Counted from the stretch's first letter, positions 47,463-56,691 are shown. The stretch: DNA of 64,000 nucleotides from Methanoculleus chikugoensis (GCF_019669965.1 NZ_AP019781.1:372001-436000); one strand, 5' to 3'. A program made the numbers and translations. The notes: a model not told the origin generated them from the sequence alone.

Positions 47463-48494
47463 TTACGCCTTTCTAAACTCCTTCCAGAGATACGCGAGCC
47501 CGAAGCATCCCGAGAGCATCATGTCCCCGAAGGGCGCCGCCTGGTAGGCTTCCGGGAGCAGCCGGAGCCGGTTCGGGCCGGTGACGACGACGGCACCGGT
47601 CTTGAGTGGTCTTCGGATCGCCGCCCCGTGGCCGTTGTCGTCGAAGACCTCCTCTGAGGTCAGGGTGCCGTCGGCGAGCCGCCGGATGTAGTCCTGCAGT
47701 TTCGCGGGGTCGAGCGCGCCGGTGTGGTGCTCGAAGAGCCCGTGGATCTCCCGCCCTTTCAGGGTGAAGCAGAGGGTGTGTCCGTTTCCGGCGTTGACGA
47801 GGGTCACCCCGTCCTTTGCCATCTGCCGCACCCGCGGGTCACAGAGCGTCCCGATGAGGGCGACGGGGCCGGTGTCGGTGACGAGCGCGTCCGGTGCCTG
47901 GCTCCGGACGGCCTGCATCCGGGTCATGTCGGCGAGCGGCGGGTCGGTAACCAGCGAGAGGAGGTCCCAGTCCCCGGCGTCCAGCCGCTCCCGCATCAGT
48001 TCGAACCGGTGGATGCGGTTGCTCCGGTGCGGCGAGTAGCCGTGATCCTGGACTGCGACCGCGACGTTCCCGGGGTAGTCCACCCCGAAGAGGGAGAGAG
48101 CCTGCCTGAGTTCCTGCTCCATGTAGTCGGTGGTGCGGACGGTTTCCGCGTCCCCCGGTGGGGTGGCGCGGATCTCGACTCCAAGCGCTCGCACCCGTTC
48201 CGGGTCGTCGTGGAGGGTGAGAGCGGCCTCCTCTGTGGCGTAGACGGGAAGGCCTGCTGCCAGATGTTCGCGTATTGCGCCGGTGTTCGCGCCACCGCCC
48301 ATCAGGTATCCGTCCAGGAAGACCGGGAGCCCGGCGCGGGTTGCCTGCCGGATCTTCTCCGCCGTCACCACGGTCGGGGAGGGGAGGACCAGTTTGATGC
48401 TGTTCTCGATCGATCGGCCGGGCTCGTAGACCAGGATGTCCTGGGTGCCCCGGCCGACATCGATGGCGAGGAGTGATGTTTTCAGGTCGATCAT
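47463..48494 (-). CDS. DUF1786 family ASKHA-fold protein
   Basis: 343 residues. It begins MIDLKTSLLAIDVGRGTQDI, a phosphate-1 motif like that of the actin/Hsp70/sugar-kinase fold, and has a second glycine-rich site DTGPVALIGTL plus TLVNAGNGHTLCF. It matches the methanogen-enriched DUF1786 (COG4012-like) group, sometimes noted near radical enzymes. Here it lies directly downstream of a class III ribonucleotide reductase, which is a glycyl-radical enzyme family; the link is suggestive only. Confidence 0.75.
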   Translation of the reverse strand: MIDLKTSLLAIDVGRGTQDILVYEPGRSIENSIKLVLPSPTVVTAEKIRQATRAGLPVFLDGYLMGGGANTGAIREHLAAGLPVYATEEAALTLHDDPERVRALGVEIRATPPGDAETVRTTDYMEQELRQALSLFGVDYPGNVAVAVQDHGYSPHRSNRIHRFELMRERLDAGDWDLLSLVTDPPLADMTRMQAVRSQAPDALVTDTGPVALIGTLCDPRVRQMAKDGVTLVNAGNGHTLCFTLKGREIHGLFEHHTGALDPAKLQDYIRRLADGTLTSEEVFDDNGHGAAIRRPLKTGAVVVTGPNRLRLLPEAYQAAPFGDMMLSGCFGLAYLWKEFRKA

Positions 48495-48582
48495 GGGTAT
48501 GCCTCTCGCATAGCGCCGCGGTCTTCTGCCGGGCAGTTCCTAACTGAGTCTTCCCGGCAAACCAAAAAAGGTATGATCCCGG

Positions 48583-51500
48583 TCAGGCATCCGCCCGGTC
48601 CGCCGCCGGGGAGGTGCCGGCACCGGTTGCCCGGTCTTGGCGCGCCGGTTTCAGTTCCCGGTACTCCTTGAGGGAGACCGTCAGGTCGCGGGTGAAGGCG
48701 AAGTAGCCGATCTGGGTCGTCCGGCAGAGGTTCATCGCCATTTCCATCAGCCCCCGGGGATCGGGGCGCGCTTCCCCGAGCCAGATATGGAAGATGTTGC
48801 CGCCGTCCACGACGGGGAAGAAGACGTGCTCGATCTCGATCCTTTTTGTGAGCGGGACGGGGGCCGCCGGGGTGACGTGGGTGCCGTTCGTGTAGTAGAT
48901 GGGGAGATCGAGCGTCGTGCCGAGCATATCGAGCGCCGTATCCGCGTCGCCCTTGATGACCTTGATCGCGTGGTCGCGGAACCGCTCGTCGAGGAGGTCG
49001 GCGACCGCGAACCGCTGGCCGGTCGTCTCCGCCGGGGTGCGGGCGAGGGCGATCGTCATGTTGTGCTTCTTCGAGAGTTCGCGCGCGTACATCTCGAGTT
49101 CGGTCATCGCCCGGACGGCGAGGCGGAACGCCTCCTTCGACTCGTGGAGCTGGTGGCCGGTGAAGTGCTGCACCATCTCGTTGACCCCGACGACGCCGAT
49201 GGTGTAGACGAGCCCTTCGAGATCCACGGCAATCGCGCCGCGTTCGCCGGTGTTAGGGTCCTTCGGGCGCTGCATCGCAAACGGCATCCTGCCGTTCGTC
49301 CGGATGAGGGACATCCAGCGACGCTTGATACGGTAGAGGTCGACGGCGATGTCCATGAGCGATTTCAGTTCGGAAAAGAGCCGTTCCTGGTCGCCCTCCG
49401 CCTTGTACGCCGCCCGCGGACAGTTGATCGACATCACCTGCCAGGATCCCATCGAGAAGTGCTTCCCCTCGCGGAAGTAGAGCTTGTCCTCGAACTGGTC
49501 GTCCTCGTCGGCGAGGGAGGAAAATTGGTACGCGCAACATTGATAGCACGAGATCCCCTCTCCGGCCCCCCGGTAGGCGGGGATCTGGTTGTCGTAGTAG
49601 GGGCTGCCGTACTTGGACGCGAGCTCGAACGTCATCAGGTAGAGATCCTGGTAGGTCGGGAGATCCGGGTGCTCGCGGTTGAACTCCTCGTCCTCGGTGA
49701 GGAAGTCGGGCTCGATGCTGATCTCGGGTTTCGGGAAGGAGAAGGGCTTGCCCCAGTAGTCGCCCTCGAGCATCACCTCCATCAGCGCCTTGAAGAGGAG
49801 CCGGACCTCCCGCTCGAACTCGCCGTAGGTCCGGAGCGGCGCCTGTTCTCCGTTCCAGACCTTGCCGCGGTAGACGCAGGGCTTGTCCTTCCAGAGGGTC
49901 GGGACGCCGGGGGAGAGCTGGACCGACGAGAAGACCACCTGGCCGCCCCGGGCGACCATCATCTGGGTCATCTCGTAGACGAACATCTGCATCAGCTGCC
50001 GGATCTCCTCGTAGTCCATCCCCTCGAAGAAGGGCGCCATGAACGTGAGGAAGTTGTAGTAGCCCTGGCCGCCGGCGAAGTTCGTCTGGGCGGAGCCGAG
50101 CGCCTTGACCGCGTGGAGGACCGCCACCTCGGCCCGCTTCGCGGGGCCGGCGACCGAGGCCTTCGTCCCGTTCCCGTCGGGCATCAGGCCGTAGTAGAAG
50201 AAGTAGCGGAGATCCCAATCCTGGCAGTTGTGGATGAGGAGGCCGTCCGATGCGTAGAACGTGTGGCTCTCCTCGCTCCCGTCGCCGTCGAGGAAGAGGT
50301 CGTAGACGTACTCGCCGGTGGGCTCCGCGGACCCGATCTCGACAACCGTCTCCTCCCGTTCGGCGGTCCGTGTTCCCTTCACCGCGGAGAGGAACCTGTC
50401 GATGTGGTTCTGCCGTTCGTCGAGGAATGTGGCGTACCGGGCGAACGTCTCGATGTTCTTCCTCCCGTTGAGCTGGAGCCGGTAGAGTGTCCGCCGCTCT
50501 TCTTCGCCGTAGAGTTCGACGATATGCGGCGACATCCCGAGCGAGGTGAGCAGGAGCGAGAGTTCCTGCCGGAGCGCCGGGGAAGCGGTGGTGTAGTTGA
50601 CGATGCAGTCCGATTTTTCCGGGCGGTAGTATGCCGAACCGTCCCCGGTGAAGAGGGCGGAGAGGAACTCGTGGAGGAGCACGTCGTCCAGGTGGTAGAC
50701 GATCCAGGGGAGGCGTTTTCCTGCTGCCCCCTCGGGGATGGCAAAGACGTAGCGGAAGAGCAGGTAGGCTGCCTTTCCGCCGAAGTAGACCTGCAGCGCC
50801 CGGTTTCGCTCCACCTCGACCCCGTAGATGGTCGTGGTGTCGGGAGCGCCGCCGGCGACCGTTGCATAGGTGTTCAGGGCAGCGCACGCCGCGGCCTGGA
50901 TCGCGGGCGCCTGCCGGTTCTCGGTGATCGCGAGGTTGTACTGCCCGACCGCCGGGGCGGCGTTATAGTTCCCCTCCGAGACGAAGAACCCGAGGAGCCG
51001 AACGAGTTCCGGCGTAAGGGTGAGAAGGGCAGGGAGTTCGTGCTCGCTCCCCGCGGCCCCGATGGTGACCCCGGCGTAGTCCTCGATGCCGTAGCGACGA
51101 GAGAAGGCTGCAAAGAGTGCGACCGGCATGATCCCGCGCGTATACCACTGCTTCTGGTGCTCGACGCCGAGCTCCCGCGAGATCTCGGCGTATGAAGCGG
51201 CCTGCCTGCTCTGCACCACGTGGCTGAAGATCCCTTCGGCACCGCGGACGTAGACGTTCCCGAGGAGTTCGGCCGGAACCGATGCGGATAGTTCCCGGAC
51301 GAGATCGATCGTTCCGATCGTCTCCCCACGAAGACCGTCGGCCGCGGAGATTCTGTAGAAGGCGTCCCCGGGCCTGACCTCGTCGGCACGACGGACGGCC
51401 ATCCCTTCATCGGTCCGCACCGGGATCCGGTGCTCGCCGGTGACCCGGAGCGTTCGTCCGCTGGACGTCCGGATCCGGCGCATCTCGCCCGGCTTCACCC

Positions 51501-52212
51501 TCCGGCGAGTCACCTTTGCGACCCGCCTCCAGCCTCCCGGGGTGAGTGCAGAGAGGTCCTGCGGGAGCCACGCATCGCCATCGATCGGGAGCTCGTCAAG
51601 GCGAATACTCCTGGTGCGGTTCTCCATCCGCAGGGGCACAACCGTGCTCCCGTCGATACAGAACGGGCGAGTACCAAAGTATTCCAGGTCGTGGATGTGG
51701 AGATCGCCGCGGAGGTGGTGGTCCGCAAGGTCCGGGGGGAGTTGCAGGAGGTACTGCTCCTTGCTGATCTTGTCCGCCTTCTTCTTGTGGGATGTCTCGG
51801 CGTTCTCCTGGAGGTTCGCGTTGTCGTGCGCCTCGAACCCGCGCCCGACGTCGATGAGGTGCGCATCGAAGACCGGGGTTCCCACCCGGGTGCAGACGTT
51901 GCGGTAGGGGACGAGGCCGCGCTCGAGGAGCGTCATGTTGACGATCTCGCGAATCAGGGGGCCGGAGAGCGACTGAAGACCCAGCATCTGGATCTTCTTC
52001 TCGACTCTCCGGGCGATATCCTTCGCCGTCTCCTCGTCGGCCCCCTCGTAGCCGTAGAAGGTCTCCACGAGCCGGGTCTCCTCCAGAATCTGCCTGACGA
52101 TCCGGTTCCGGTCCCAGTCGAGGAGGAAGCCGCGGGATGTCCTGACCTTCGGGAACGTCGGAACGAACTCCCCGAATAGAGTCGCCTGTGTCGACTTGCG
52201 GGTCAACCTCAT
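48583..52212 (-). CDS. nrdD: Anaerobic (class III) ribonucleotide reductase with intein
   Basis: 1209-residue precursor: 731 residues of NrdD plus a 478-residue intein (50227-51660). NrdD reduces ribonucleotides by radical chemistry. The N-terminal ~100 residues are an ATP-cone; catalytic-domain markers are FGTRPF/CQDWDLRYFFYYG (interrupted by the intein), GISCYQCCAYQFSS and SINCPRAAYKA. The C-terminus stops soon after YFAFTRDLTVSLKEYRELK: relatives continue with a four-Cys zinc ribbon and the RxxGY glycyl-radical loop, which are absent here in all frames. ATG at 52212 overlaps the redoxin stop (ATGA). An nrdG activase is not in the window. Confidence 0.85.
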   Translation of the reverse strand: MRLTRKSTQATLFGEFVPTFPKVRTSRGFLLDWDRNRIVRQILEETRLVETFYGYEGADEETAKDIARRVEKKIQMLGLQSLSGPLIREIVNMTLLERGLVPYRNVCTRVGTPVFDAHLIDVGRGFEAHDNANLQENAETSHKKKADKISKEQYLLQLPPDLADHHLRGDLHIHDLEYFGTRPFCIDGSTVVPLRMENRTRSIRLDELPIDGDAWLPQDLSALTPGGWRRVAKVTRRRVKPGEMRRIRTSSGRTLRVTGEHRIPVRTDEGMAVRRADEVRPGDAFYRISAADGLRGETIGTIDLVRELSASVPAELLGNVYVRGAEGIFSHVVQSRQAASYAEISRELGVEHQKQWYTRGIMPVALFAAFSRRYGIEDYAGVTIGAAGSEHELPALLTLTPELVRLLGFFVSEGNYNAAPAVGQYNLAITENRQAPAIQAAACAALNTYATVAGGAPDTTTIYGVEVERNRALQVYFGGKAAYLLFRYVFAIPEGAAGKRLPWIVYHLDDVLLHEFLSALFTGDGSAYYRPEKSDCIVNYTTASPALRQELSLLLTSLGMSPHIVELYGEEERRTLYRLQLNGRKNIETFARYATFLDERQNHIDRFLSAVKGTRTAEREETVVEIGSAEPTGEYVYDLFLDGDGSEESHTFYASDGLLIHNCQDWDLRYFFYYGLMPDGNGTKASVAGPAKRAEVAVLHAVKALGSAQTNFAGGQGYYNFLTFMAPFFEGMDYEEIRQLMQMFVYEMTQMMVARGGQVVFSSVQLSPGVPTLWKDKPCVYRGKVWNGEQAPLRTYGEFEREVRLLFKALMEVMLEGDYWGKPFSFPKPEISIEPDFLTEDEEFNREHPDLPTYQDLYLMTFELASKYGSPYYDNQIPAYRGAGEGISCYQCCAYQFSSLADEDDQFEDKLYFREGKHFSMGSWQVMSINCPRAAYKAEGDQERLFSELKSLMDIAVDLYRIKRRWMSLIRTNGRMPFAMQRPKDPNTGERGAIAVDLEGLVYTIGVVGVNEMVQHFTGHQLHESKEAFRLAVRAMTELEMYARELSKKHNMTIALARTPAETTGQRFAVADLLDERFRDHAIKVIKGDADTALDMLGTTLDLPIYYTNGTHVTPAAPVPLTKRIEIEHVFFPVVDGGNIFHIWLGEARPDPRGLMEMAMNLCRTTQIGYFAFTRDLTVSLKEYRELKPARQDRATGAGTSPAADRADA
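50227..51660 (-). other. Intein in NrdD, 478 residues, LAGLIDADG type
   Basis: Starts at Cys185 of the precursor (CIDGSTVVPLRMEN) and ends GLLIHN, followed by extein Cys (CQDWD): all three splice residues (Cys1, His-Asn end, Cys+1) are present. The splicing block TGEHRIPV holds the conserved His. Homing-endonuclease blocks are LLGFFVSEGNY and LSALFTGDGSAYY, each with the acidic residue of LAGLIDADG enzymes. The insertion site RPF/CQD is at a conserved catalytic-domain segment. Likely active in splicing, and perhaps in homing. Confidence 0.93.
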
Positions 52213-52484
52213 GCCTCCGCGATCAGGTCGGCGACAAGGTTTTCCTGGAACGCGCCGCCGCTGAAGAGATCGGCGGAGGTGTAGAATGCGTCGCCCTTCT
52301 GCAGAACCGGCGCTTCCTGGACGAACACGCCGTTCATGCGGAGTTCGGTCAGCGCCTCGGCGGACGCCATGTCGCACTCGACGAAGGGGACCTCCTTTGA
52401 GTTCAGGAACTCTTTGAGTATTTCGCAATTCGGGCAGAATTCCAGTGTGTATACGGTGAATTGCGTTGTATCTGAAATGATAAT
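52209..52484 (-). CDS. NrdH/glutaredoxin-like redoxin with non-standard start
   Basis: About 91 residues (QFTVYTLEFCPNCEILKEFL) with the redox motif CPNC on a thioredoxin fold. Its TGA overlaps the nrdD ATG, matching NrdD types that take electrons from a redoxin rather than formate. No ATG, GTG or TTG exists in frame between the upstream stop at about 52494 and the CPNC motif. The first codons after that stop include ATT (52484), ATC and ATT. A TATA box (AAATATAG, 52505-52512) predicts transcription start at about 52482, so a leaderless mRNA with ATT or ATC start is the simplest reading. Confidence 0.65.
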   Translation of the reverse strand: MIISDTTQFTVYTLEFCPNCEILKEFLNSKEVPFVECDMASAEALTELRMNGVFVQEAPVLQKGDAFYTSADLFSGGAFQENLVADLIAEA

Positions 52485-52712
52485 ACCCCCGGATTATTCG
52501 GTCACTATATTTTCGTTTTGCACGGTTATAACAGATCTCATTCTATGCGGGGCGCTGCTTCTCATCGGTGAGCATATTCCCGCACCCCTGTTGCGGATGC
52601 CCGAAAACCTCCTGCCGGGCGGATTCCCCGGCCGCCTTGCGCTCTGTTGTGGCGCTCAAGTCTCCGCCGGACAATCACCATTTTGTAGGGTGAAGCACGA
52701 TAGTACGGTAGT

Positions 52713-53252
52713 ATGGTCAGGACGTTCGTTGCAATCGATCTGCCGGAGGATCTCCGGGAGCGCGCCCGTGAGTCCCAGGAGATCCTGAAACGGTCGTCCG
52801 GACGGCTCGCCATCGTCGACCCTGCAAACCTCCATCTCACGGTGAAGTTCCTCGGGGAGATCGATCCGGCGCAGGTCGATCCGGTCGTCGAGGCGCTCCG
52901 GGCTGTCCGGGCCGCTCCCTTCAGCCTGACGGTCGGGTACCCCGTCTGCAACCCGCCACGAAAGCCGCGGGTGATCTGGTGCGACGTCACGGACGGCGGG
53001 GAGAGCGCCGCGCTTGCCCGGCAGGTGGACGATCTCCTCGCGCCTCTCGGGTTTTCCCGGGAGACGCGTCCTTTCCGCCCCCACGTGACCCTTGCCCGGG
53101 TGAAAGAGTTCCATCCCTCGCAGTGCCGGGAGGCGGCGTCCATCCCGCGCGAACCGCTCGGGACCTGCCGGGTGGCGAGCATCAAACTCAAGAAGAGCAC
53201 GCTGACGCCCCGCGGCTCGATCTACGAGGATCTCGCGGAGGTCGCGCTGTGA
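52713..53252 (+). CDS. thpR: RNA 2',3'-cyclic phosphodiesterase (LigT/ThpR)
   Basis: 179-residue 2H phosphoesterase that opens 2',3'-cyclic phosphates on RNA ends. The two HxT/S motifs are HLTVKF near residue 42 and HVTLARV near 125. It starts MVRTFVAIDLPEDLR, typical of the family. Its stop overlaps the GTG start of the CCA enzyme (GTGA), so both tRNA-end enzymes are made together. Confidence 0.92.
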   Translation: MVRTFVAIDLPEDLRERARESQEILKRSSGRLAIVDPANLHLTVKFLGEIDPAQVDPVVEALRAVRAAPFSLTVGYPVCNPPRKPRVIWCDVTDGGESAALARQVDDLLAPLGFSRETRPFRPHVTLARVKEFHPSQCREAASIPREPLGTCRVASIKLKKSTLTPRGSIYEDLAEVAL

Positions 53253-54622
53253 CCCGGTGCCCCTGCGAGGAGGAGGTGCTTGAGCGGATCCGCCCCACGC
53301 CCGAAGAGCGGACCTATATCCGTGCAATGGGAGAGCGGCTGATCGAGGCGGTGGAGCGTTCGGGGAAGGCGAAGGCGATGATGGTCGGTTCGGTCGCCCG
53401 CGATACCTTCGTCCGGGGCGACCGGGATCTCGATATATTCATGCTCTTCGACCCCGCCCTCTCCCGGGAGGAACTGCAGGAGCAGGGGCTCGCCCTCGCG
53501 CACCGGATCGCGGAGGAGTTCGGCGCGACCTGGCGGGAGAAGTACGCGGAGCACCCCTACGTCAACGCGACGATCGACTCGCTCGATATCGATCTCGTCC
53601 CCTGCTACGCCGTTGCGAGCGCCACCGAGATCAAGAGCGCCGTGGACCGGACACCGTTTCACACCCGCTACATCCTCGCGCACATAGACGACTACGCCGA
53701 CGACGTCCTCCTTGCGAAGCAGTTCGCGAAGGCAGGCGGGGTCTACGGCTCGGACCATATGACCGAGGGGTTTTCCGGCTACCTCTGCGAGATCCTGACG
53801 ATCCGTTACGGGGGGTTCCACCCGCTTCTCGAGGCCGCCGCCTGCTGGAGGCCCGGGGAGGTGATCGATATCGAGGAGCACGGGACGAAGGAGTTCGAGG
53901 ACCCGCTCGTCGTCATCGATCCGGTCGATCCGGAGCGGAACGTGGCGGCGGCGCTCTCGCTCTCGCGGATGTTCGAGTTCGCGGAGCTCGCCCGCGGCTA
54001 CCTCGCCGGGCCGTCGGAGGCGTTCTTCTGCCGGTCGCCGTCGCCGCCGCTCACCCGGGAGGTCTTCGCCCGTCTCCTCTCTCTGCGGGGGACGCACCTC
54101 TTCTCCATCACGTTTGCAACGCCGGACTACACCCCCGACACGGTGGTCCCCCAGCTCCGCAAGTCCGCCGAGTCGATCCGGGAACTCCTGGAGCGAAGCG
54201 GGTTTCCGGCCAACCGCATCGATGTCTGCATGGGAAAAGAGCGGTGCATGCTCGTCTTCGAGCTGATGGCTGCGGAGGCCCCGGCGATGCGCCGGCACAT
54301 CGGCCCGCCGCTCTCGTCGCGGGAGAACGCGGAGAAGTTTCTCGCGAAGTACGTCGGTGAGGAAGTCTTCGCCGGCCCCTACGTCGAGGACGGCCGCTAC
54401 GTCGTGGAGGTCGCCCGCCCGTTCACCCGGGCCGGCGACCTTCTCCGGTCGAAGACCCTCTTTGAGGTCGCGCTCGGCAAGCATGTCTACCGCTCGATGA
54501 AGCAGGGCTGGACAGTGAAGGCCGGTGCCGAGTGCTGGGACGAGGAGTTTTCCGGGTTCCTCTCGGAGTTCCTGGAGCGATCGTCGCCGCTTGCGAGGAT
54601 CAAGAGGATGACGGGAAGGTAG
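53249..54622 (+). CDS. cca: CCA-adding enzyme (archaeal class I tRNA nucleotidyltransferase)
   Basis: 457-residue enzyme that adds CCA to tRNA 3' ends without a template. The catalytic motif is GSVARDTFVRGDRDLDIFML, with the two Asp, and a third acidic residue lies in SLDIDLVPCYAV. The archaeal C-terminal body and tail domains are present (KHVYRSMKQGWTVKAG). GTG at 53249 lies in the overlap with thpR. Both tRNA genes in the window lack encoded CCA, consistent with need for it. Confidence 0.94.
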   Translation: MTRCPCEEEVLERIRPTPEERTYIRAMGERLIEAVERSGKAKAMMVGSVARDTFVRGDRDLDIFMLFDPALSREELQEQGLALAHRIAEEFGATWREKYAEHPYVNATIDSLDIDLVPCYAVASATEIKSAVDRTPFHTRYILAHIDDYADDVLLAKQFAKAGGVYGSDHMTEGFSGYLCEILTIRYGGFHPLLEAAACWRPGEVIDIEEHGTKEFEDPLVVIDPVDPERNVAAALSLSRMFEFAELARGYLAGPSEAFFCRSPSPPLTREVFARLLSLRGTHLFSITFATPDYTPDTVVPQLRKSAESIRELLERSGFPANRIDVCMGKERCMLVFELMAAEAPAMRRHIGPPLSSRENAEKFLAKYVGEEVFAGPYVEDGRYVVEVARPFTRAGDLLRSKTLFEVALGKHVYRSMKQGWTVKAGAECWDEEFSGFLSEFLERSSPLARIKRMTGR

Positions 54623-54793
54623 AGGGGTCCGGCCCACCGGGTGACGGTTGGAAAGTCCTGCCCGGCCTGTGTCGTTCGCCAGGTTCCTCGTCCCGGCGCC
54701 GCGGTCGGCCCGGACTTCCGATACCCTTGCCGTTCTTTGTCGGGGGTCTCTCCCGAGACCGGCACCCGGATAGGCATGTCCGGGGTGAGCCGG

Positions 54794-55210
54794 CTAAAGA
54801 TGCTCCCAGATCATGGCATAGATGGTGCCGATGAGGGGAAACCCTACAATTCCGAAGAGGAGGTCTTCGAGGTAGAACCCGGTCGGGTAGTCCATCGACG
54901 TGACGGTGATGAAGACGCTCGGTATTGTGTAGATCAGGATGAGCATCGCGCCGAAAGCCGTCCCTTTGCTGCCCGGCGGGCCTTGTAACGCGTCCTTTAC
55001 CAGGTCGAACACGATGGCTGCCGCAAACGACAGGATGAACGGGTAGGCGAAGAAGAACAGCACCAGCGGATCGCCCGCCGGGCGCATACCCCCCAGAGCG
55101 AGGGCATCGTAGGGAGCGATAAGCATTATGAGGGCCGAGATGACGAAGTTCACGATGAGGAGGGCTATCCCCCCGATGAACCCCCCTGCAATGATCTTTT
55201 TTGCATCCAT
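54794..55210 (-). CDS. Four-helix membrane protein of unknown function
   Basis: 138 residues with four membrane segments (GGFIGGIALLIVNFVISALI; FAYPFILSFAAAIVFDLVKD; AFGAMLILIYTIPSVFITVT; LLFGIVGFPLIGTIYAMIWE). Short cytoplasmic ends. The general layout recalls that of the 132-residue protein at 55516, which is divergent from it. No family name is assigned. Confidence 0.7.
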   Translation of the reverse strand: MDAKKIIAGGFIGGIALLIVNFVISALIMLIAPYDALALGGMRPAGDPLVLFFFAYPFILSFAAAIVFDLVKDALQGPPGSKGTAFGAMLILIYTIPSVFITVTSMDYPTGFYLEDLLFGIVGFPLIGTIYAMIWEHL

Positions 55211-55515
55211 GGATGTTCACGAGGCGCATCTCTCCTTGACGATATCAAAAACCTTTCTTTTGAGCCGGCGGTGTTGCACGATACGCTTAAAGCTACGCGA
55301 GTCTGTTGCTATCTTTCCTGTGGCCCGATGGAAAAACGACGTTGACTTATCCTGAGATTAGAGGAGACGGATCCGTTGCCGGACTTTCGCGGTGGGCGGC
55401 GATGACCGCAGGGCTGCGGCAGGCATCCTACCCGTAGCGGCTGGAGGGAACCATCGTCTCTCCCTTCCGGTGCATTTCCGGTCGGTATATCAGCATCGGC
55501 GTATCATCCACCTCC
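55211..55515. other. Divergent promoter region between two membrane protein genes
   Basis: 305 bases with no gene. For the minus strand a TATA-like GCTTTAAGCG lies near 55285-55295. For the plus strand GGTATATCAG lies about 25-35 bases before the ATG at 55516. Nothing else was recognised. Confidence 0.4.
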
Positions 55516-55914
55516 ATGAACGTGACATCCGGGGTGAAACTCCTCGGCTTCGGCCTTCTCACCTGGCTCCTCCCATTTCTCCTTGCAATCCCCTTCTATT
55601 CGCAGGGAGGCGAACCGCTCTACGACATCTTCCTGATCAAGTCGGTCCTGCTCGTCTTCTCCACCGCGCTCGGGACCTTCCTCATCCTGATCTACATCAG
55701 GGGCGTACACGCCCGGTTCGTCCGGGAAGGTGCCCTGCTCGGCGGCGTGTGGCTCCTGATCAACTGGGCGCTTGACGCCGTCATCCTCCTGCCTCTCTCG
55801 GGGATGGACGCCGGCACCTACATGGCGCAGATCGGCCTTCGTTACCTCAGTATCCCGATCATCGCGGTCGGGATCGGGTATGCGGCCGAGCAGGCCGTCC
55901 GGGGGACCGGGTAA
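55516..55914 (+). CDS. Four-helix membrane protein of unknown function
   Basis: 132 residues with four membrane segments (LLGFGLLTWLLPFLLAIPFY; LIKSVLLVFSTALGTFLILI; LLGGVWLLINWALDAVILLP; LRYLSIPIIAVGIGYAAEQA). A TATA-like site about 30 bases upstream gives a near-leaderless mRNA. Convergent with the exporter permease. Not identified. Confidence 0.7.
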   Translation: MNVTSGVKLLGFGLLTWLLPFLLAIPFYSQGGEPLYDIFLIKSVLLVFSTALGTFLILIYIRGVHARFVREGALLGGVWLLINWALDAVILLPLSGMDAGTYMAQIGLRYLSIPIIAVGIGYAAEQAVRGTG

Positions 55915-55936
55915 TCCCTTGGTACCTGTCCTGCCA

Positions 55937-56689
55937 TCAGATACGGATCTTACGGAAGAGGTACGCCCCGATAACGGTCATGAGTACGGTGCACCCGCCC
56001 AGGACGGCGAGGCTTGCGAGCGGATGGATCTGTGCTGTCCCGGTGAGGCCGTAGCGTATCCCCTCGACGCCGTAGGTCAGGGGGTCGGCGAGTGTCAGCG
56101 GCCGAAGCCATGCGGGCAGGCTGTTGATGGGGAAGAGCGCTCCCGAGAGCCCGAAGATCGGGAAGATCACGAAGTTCATGATGAGCTGGAAGCCGTGCAT
56201 ATCCTCCATCCTCGATGCGATGGCGATGCCGAACGCCGTGAAGGTCACGCCGATCAGCACCATGAACCCGAGGGCGATGAAGAACCCGGTTATGCTGGTG
56301 GGCTTGAGCCCGATGAAGAGCGCAAGCACCATGAGGATCAACCCCTGGATGACCGCCGTCGTCGCCCCCCCGAGCGTCTGGCCGAGCATGATCTCAAGGC
56401 GCGAGACCGGGGCGACGAGCGTCTCTTTCAGGAATCCGAACTGTTTGTCCCAGATGACCTGGATCCCTGAGAAGACCGATGTGAAGAGAACGCTCATGGC
56501 CACGATGCCCGGGATGATGAAGCCCATGTACCCTTCTCCTCCCATGCCCGGGATCTGAACGACCGAGCTCAGCCCAAATCCGAGCACCAGCATGAAGAAA
56601 AGGGGCATCCCGAGGCTGCCGACGATCCTGCTCTTCGACCGCAGGTAGCGCTTGATGTTCCGCAGCCAGATGGTGTAAATGATATCCAT
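55937..56689 (-). CDS. ABC-2 type exporter permease (DrrB-like)
   Basis: 250 residues with six membrane helices. It begins MDIIYTIWLRNIKRYLRSKS, has GMPLFFMLVLGFGLSSVVQI and the ABC-2 signature FGLSGALFPINSLPAWLRPL followed by LADPLTYGVEGIRY. Pairs with the ATPase gene two bases upstream. The group exports drugs, lipids or polysaccharides; the substrate is unknown. Confidence 0.9.
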   Translation of the reverse strand: MDIIYTIWLRNIKRYLRSKSRIVGSLGMPLFFMLVLGFGLSSVVQIPGMGGEGYMGFIIPGIVAMSVLFTSVFSGIQVIWDKQFGFLKETLVAPVSRLEIMLGQTLGGATTAVIQGLILMVLALFIGLKPTSITGFFIALGFMVLIGVTFTAFGIAIASRMEDMHGFQLIMNFVIFPIFGLSGALFPINSLPAWLRPLTLADPLTYGVEGIRYGLTGTAQIHPLASLAVLGGCTVLMTVIGAYLFRKIRI

Positions 56690-56691
56690 GC

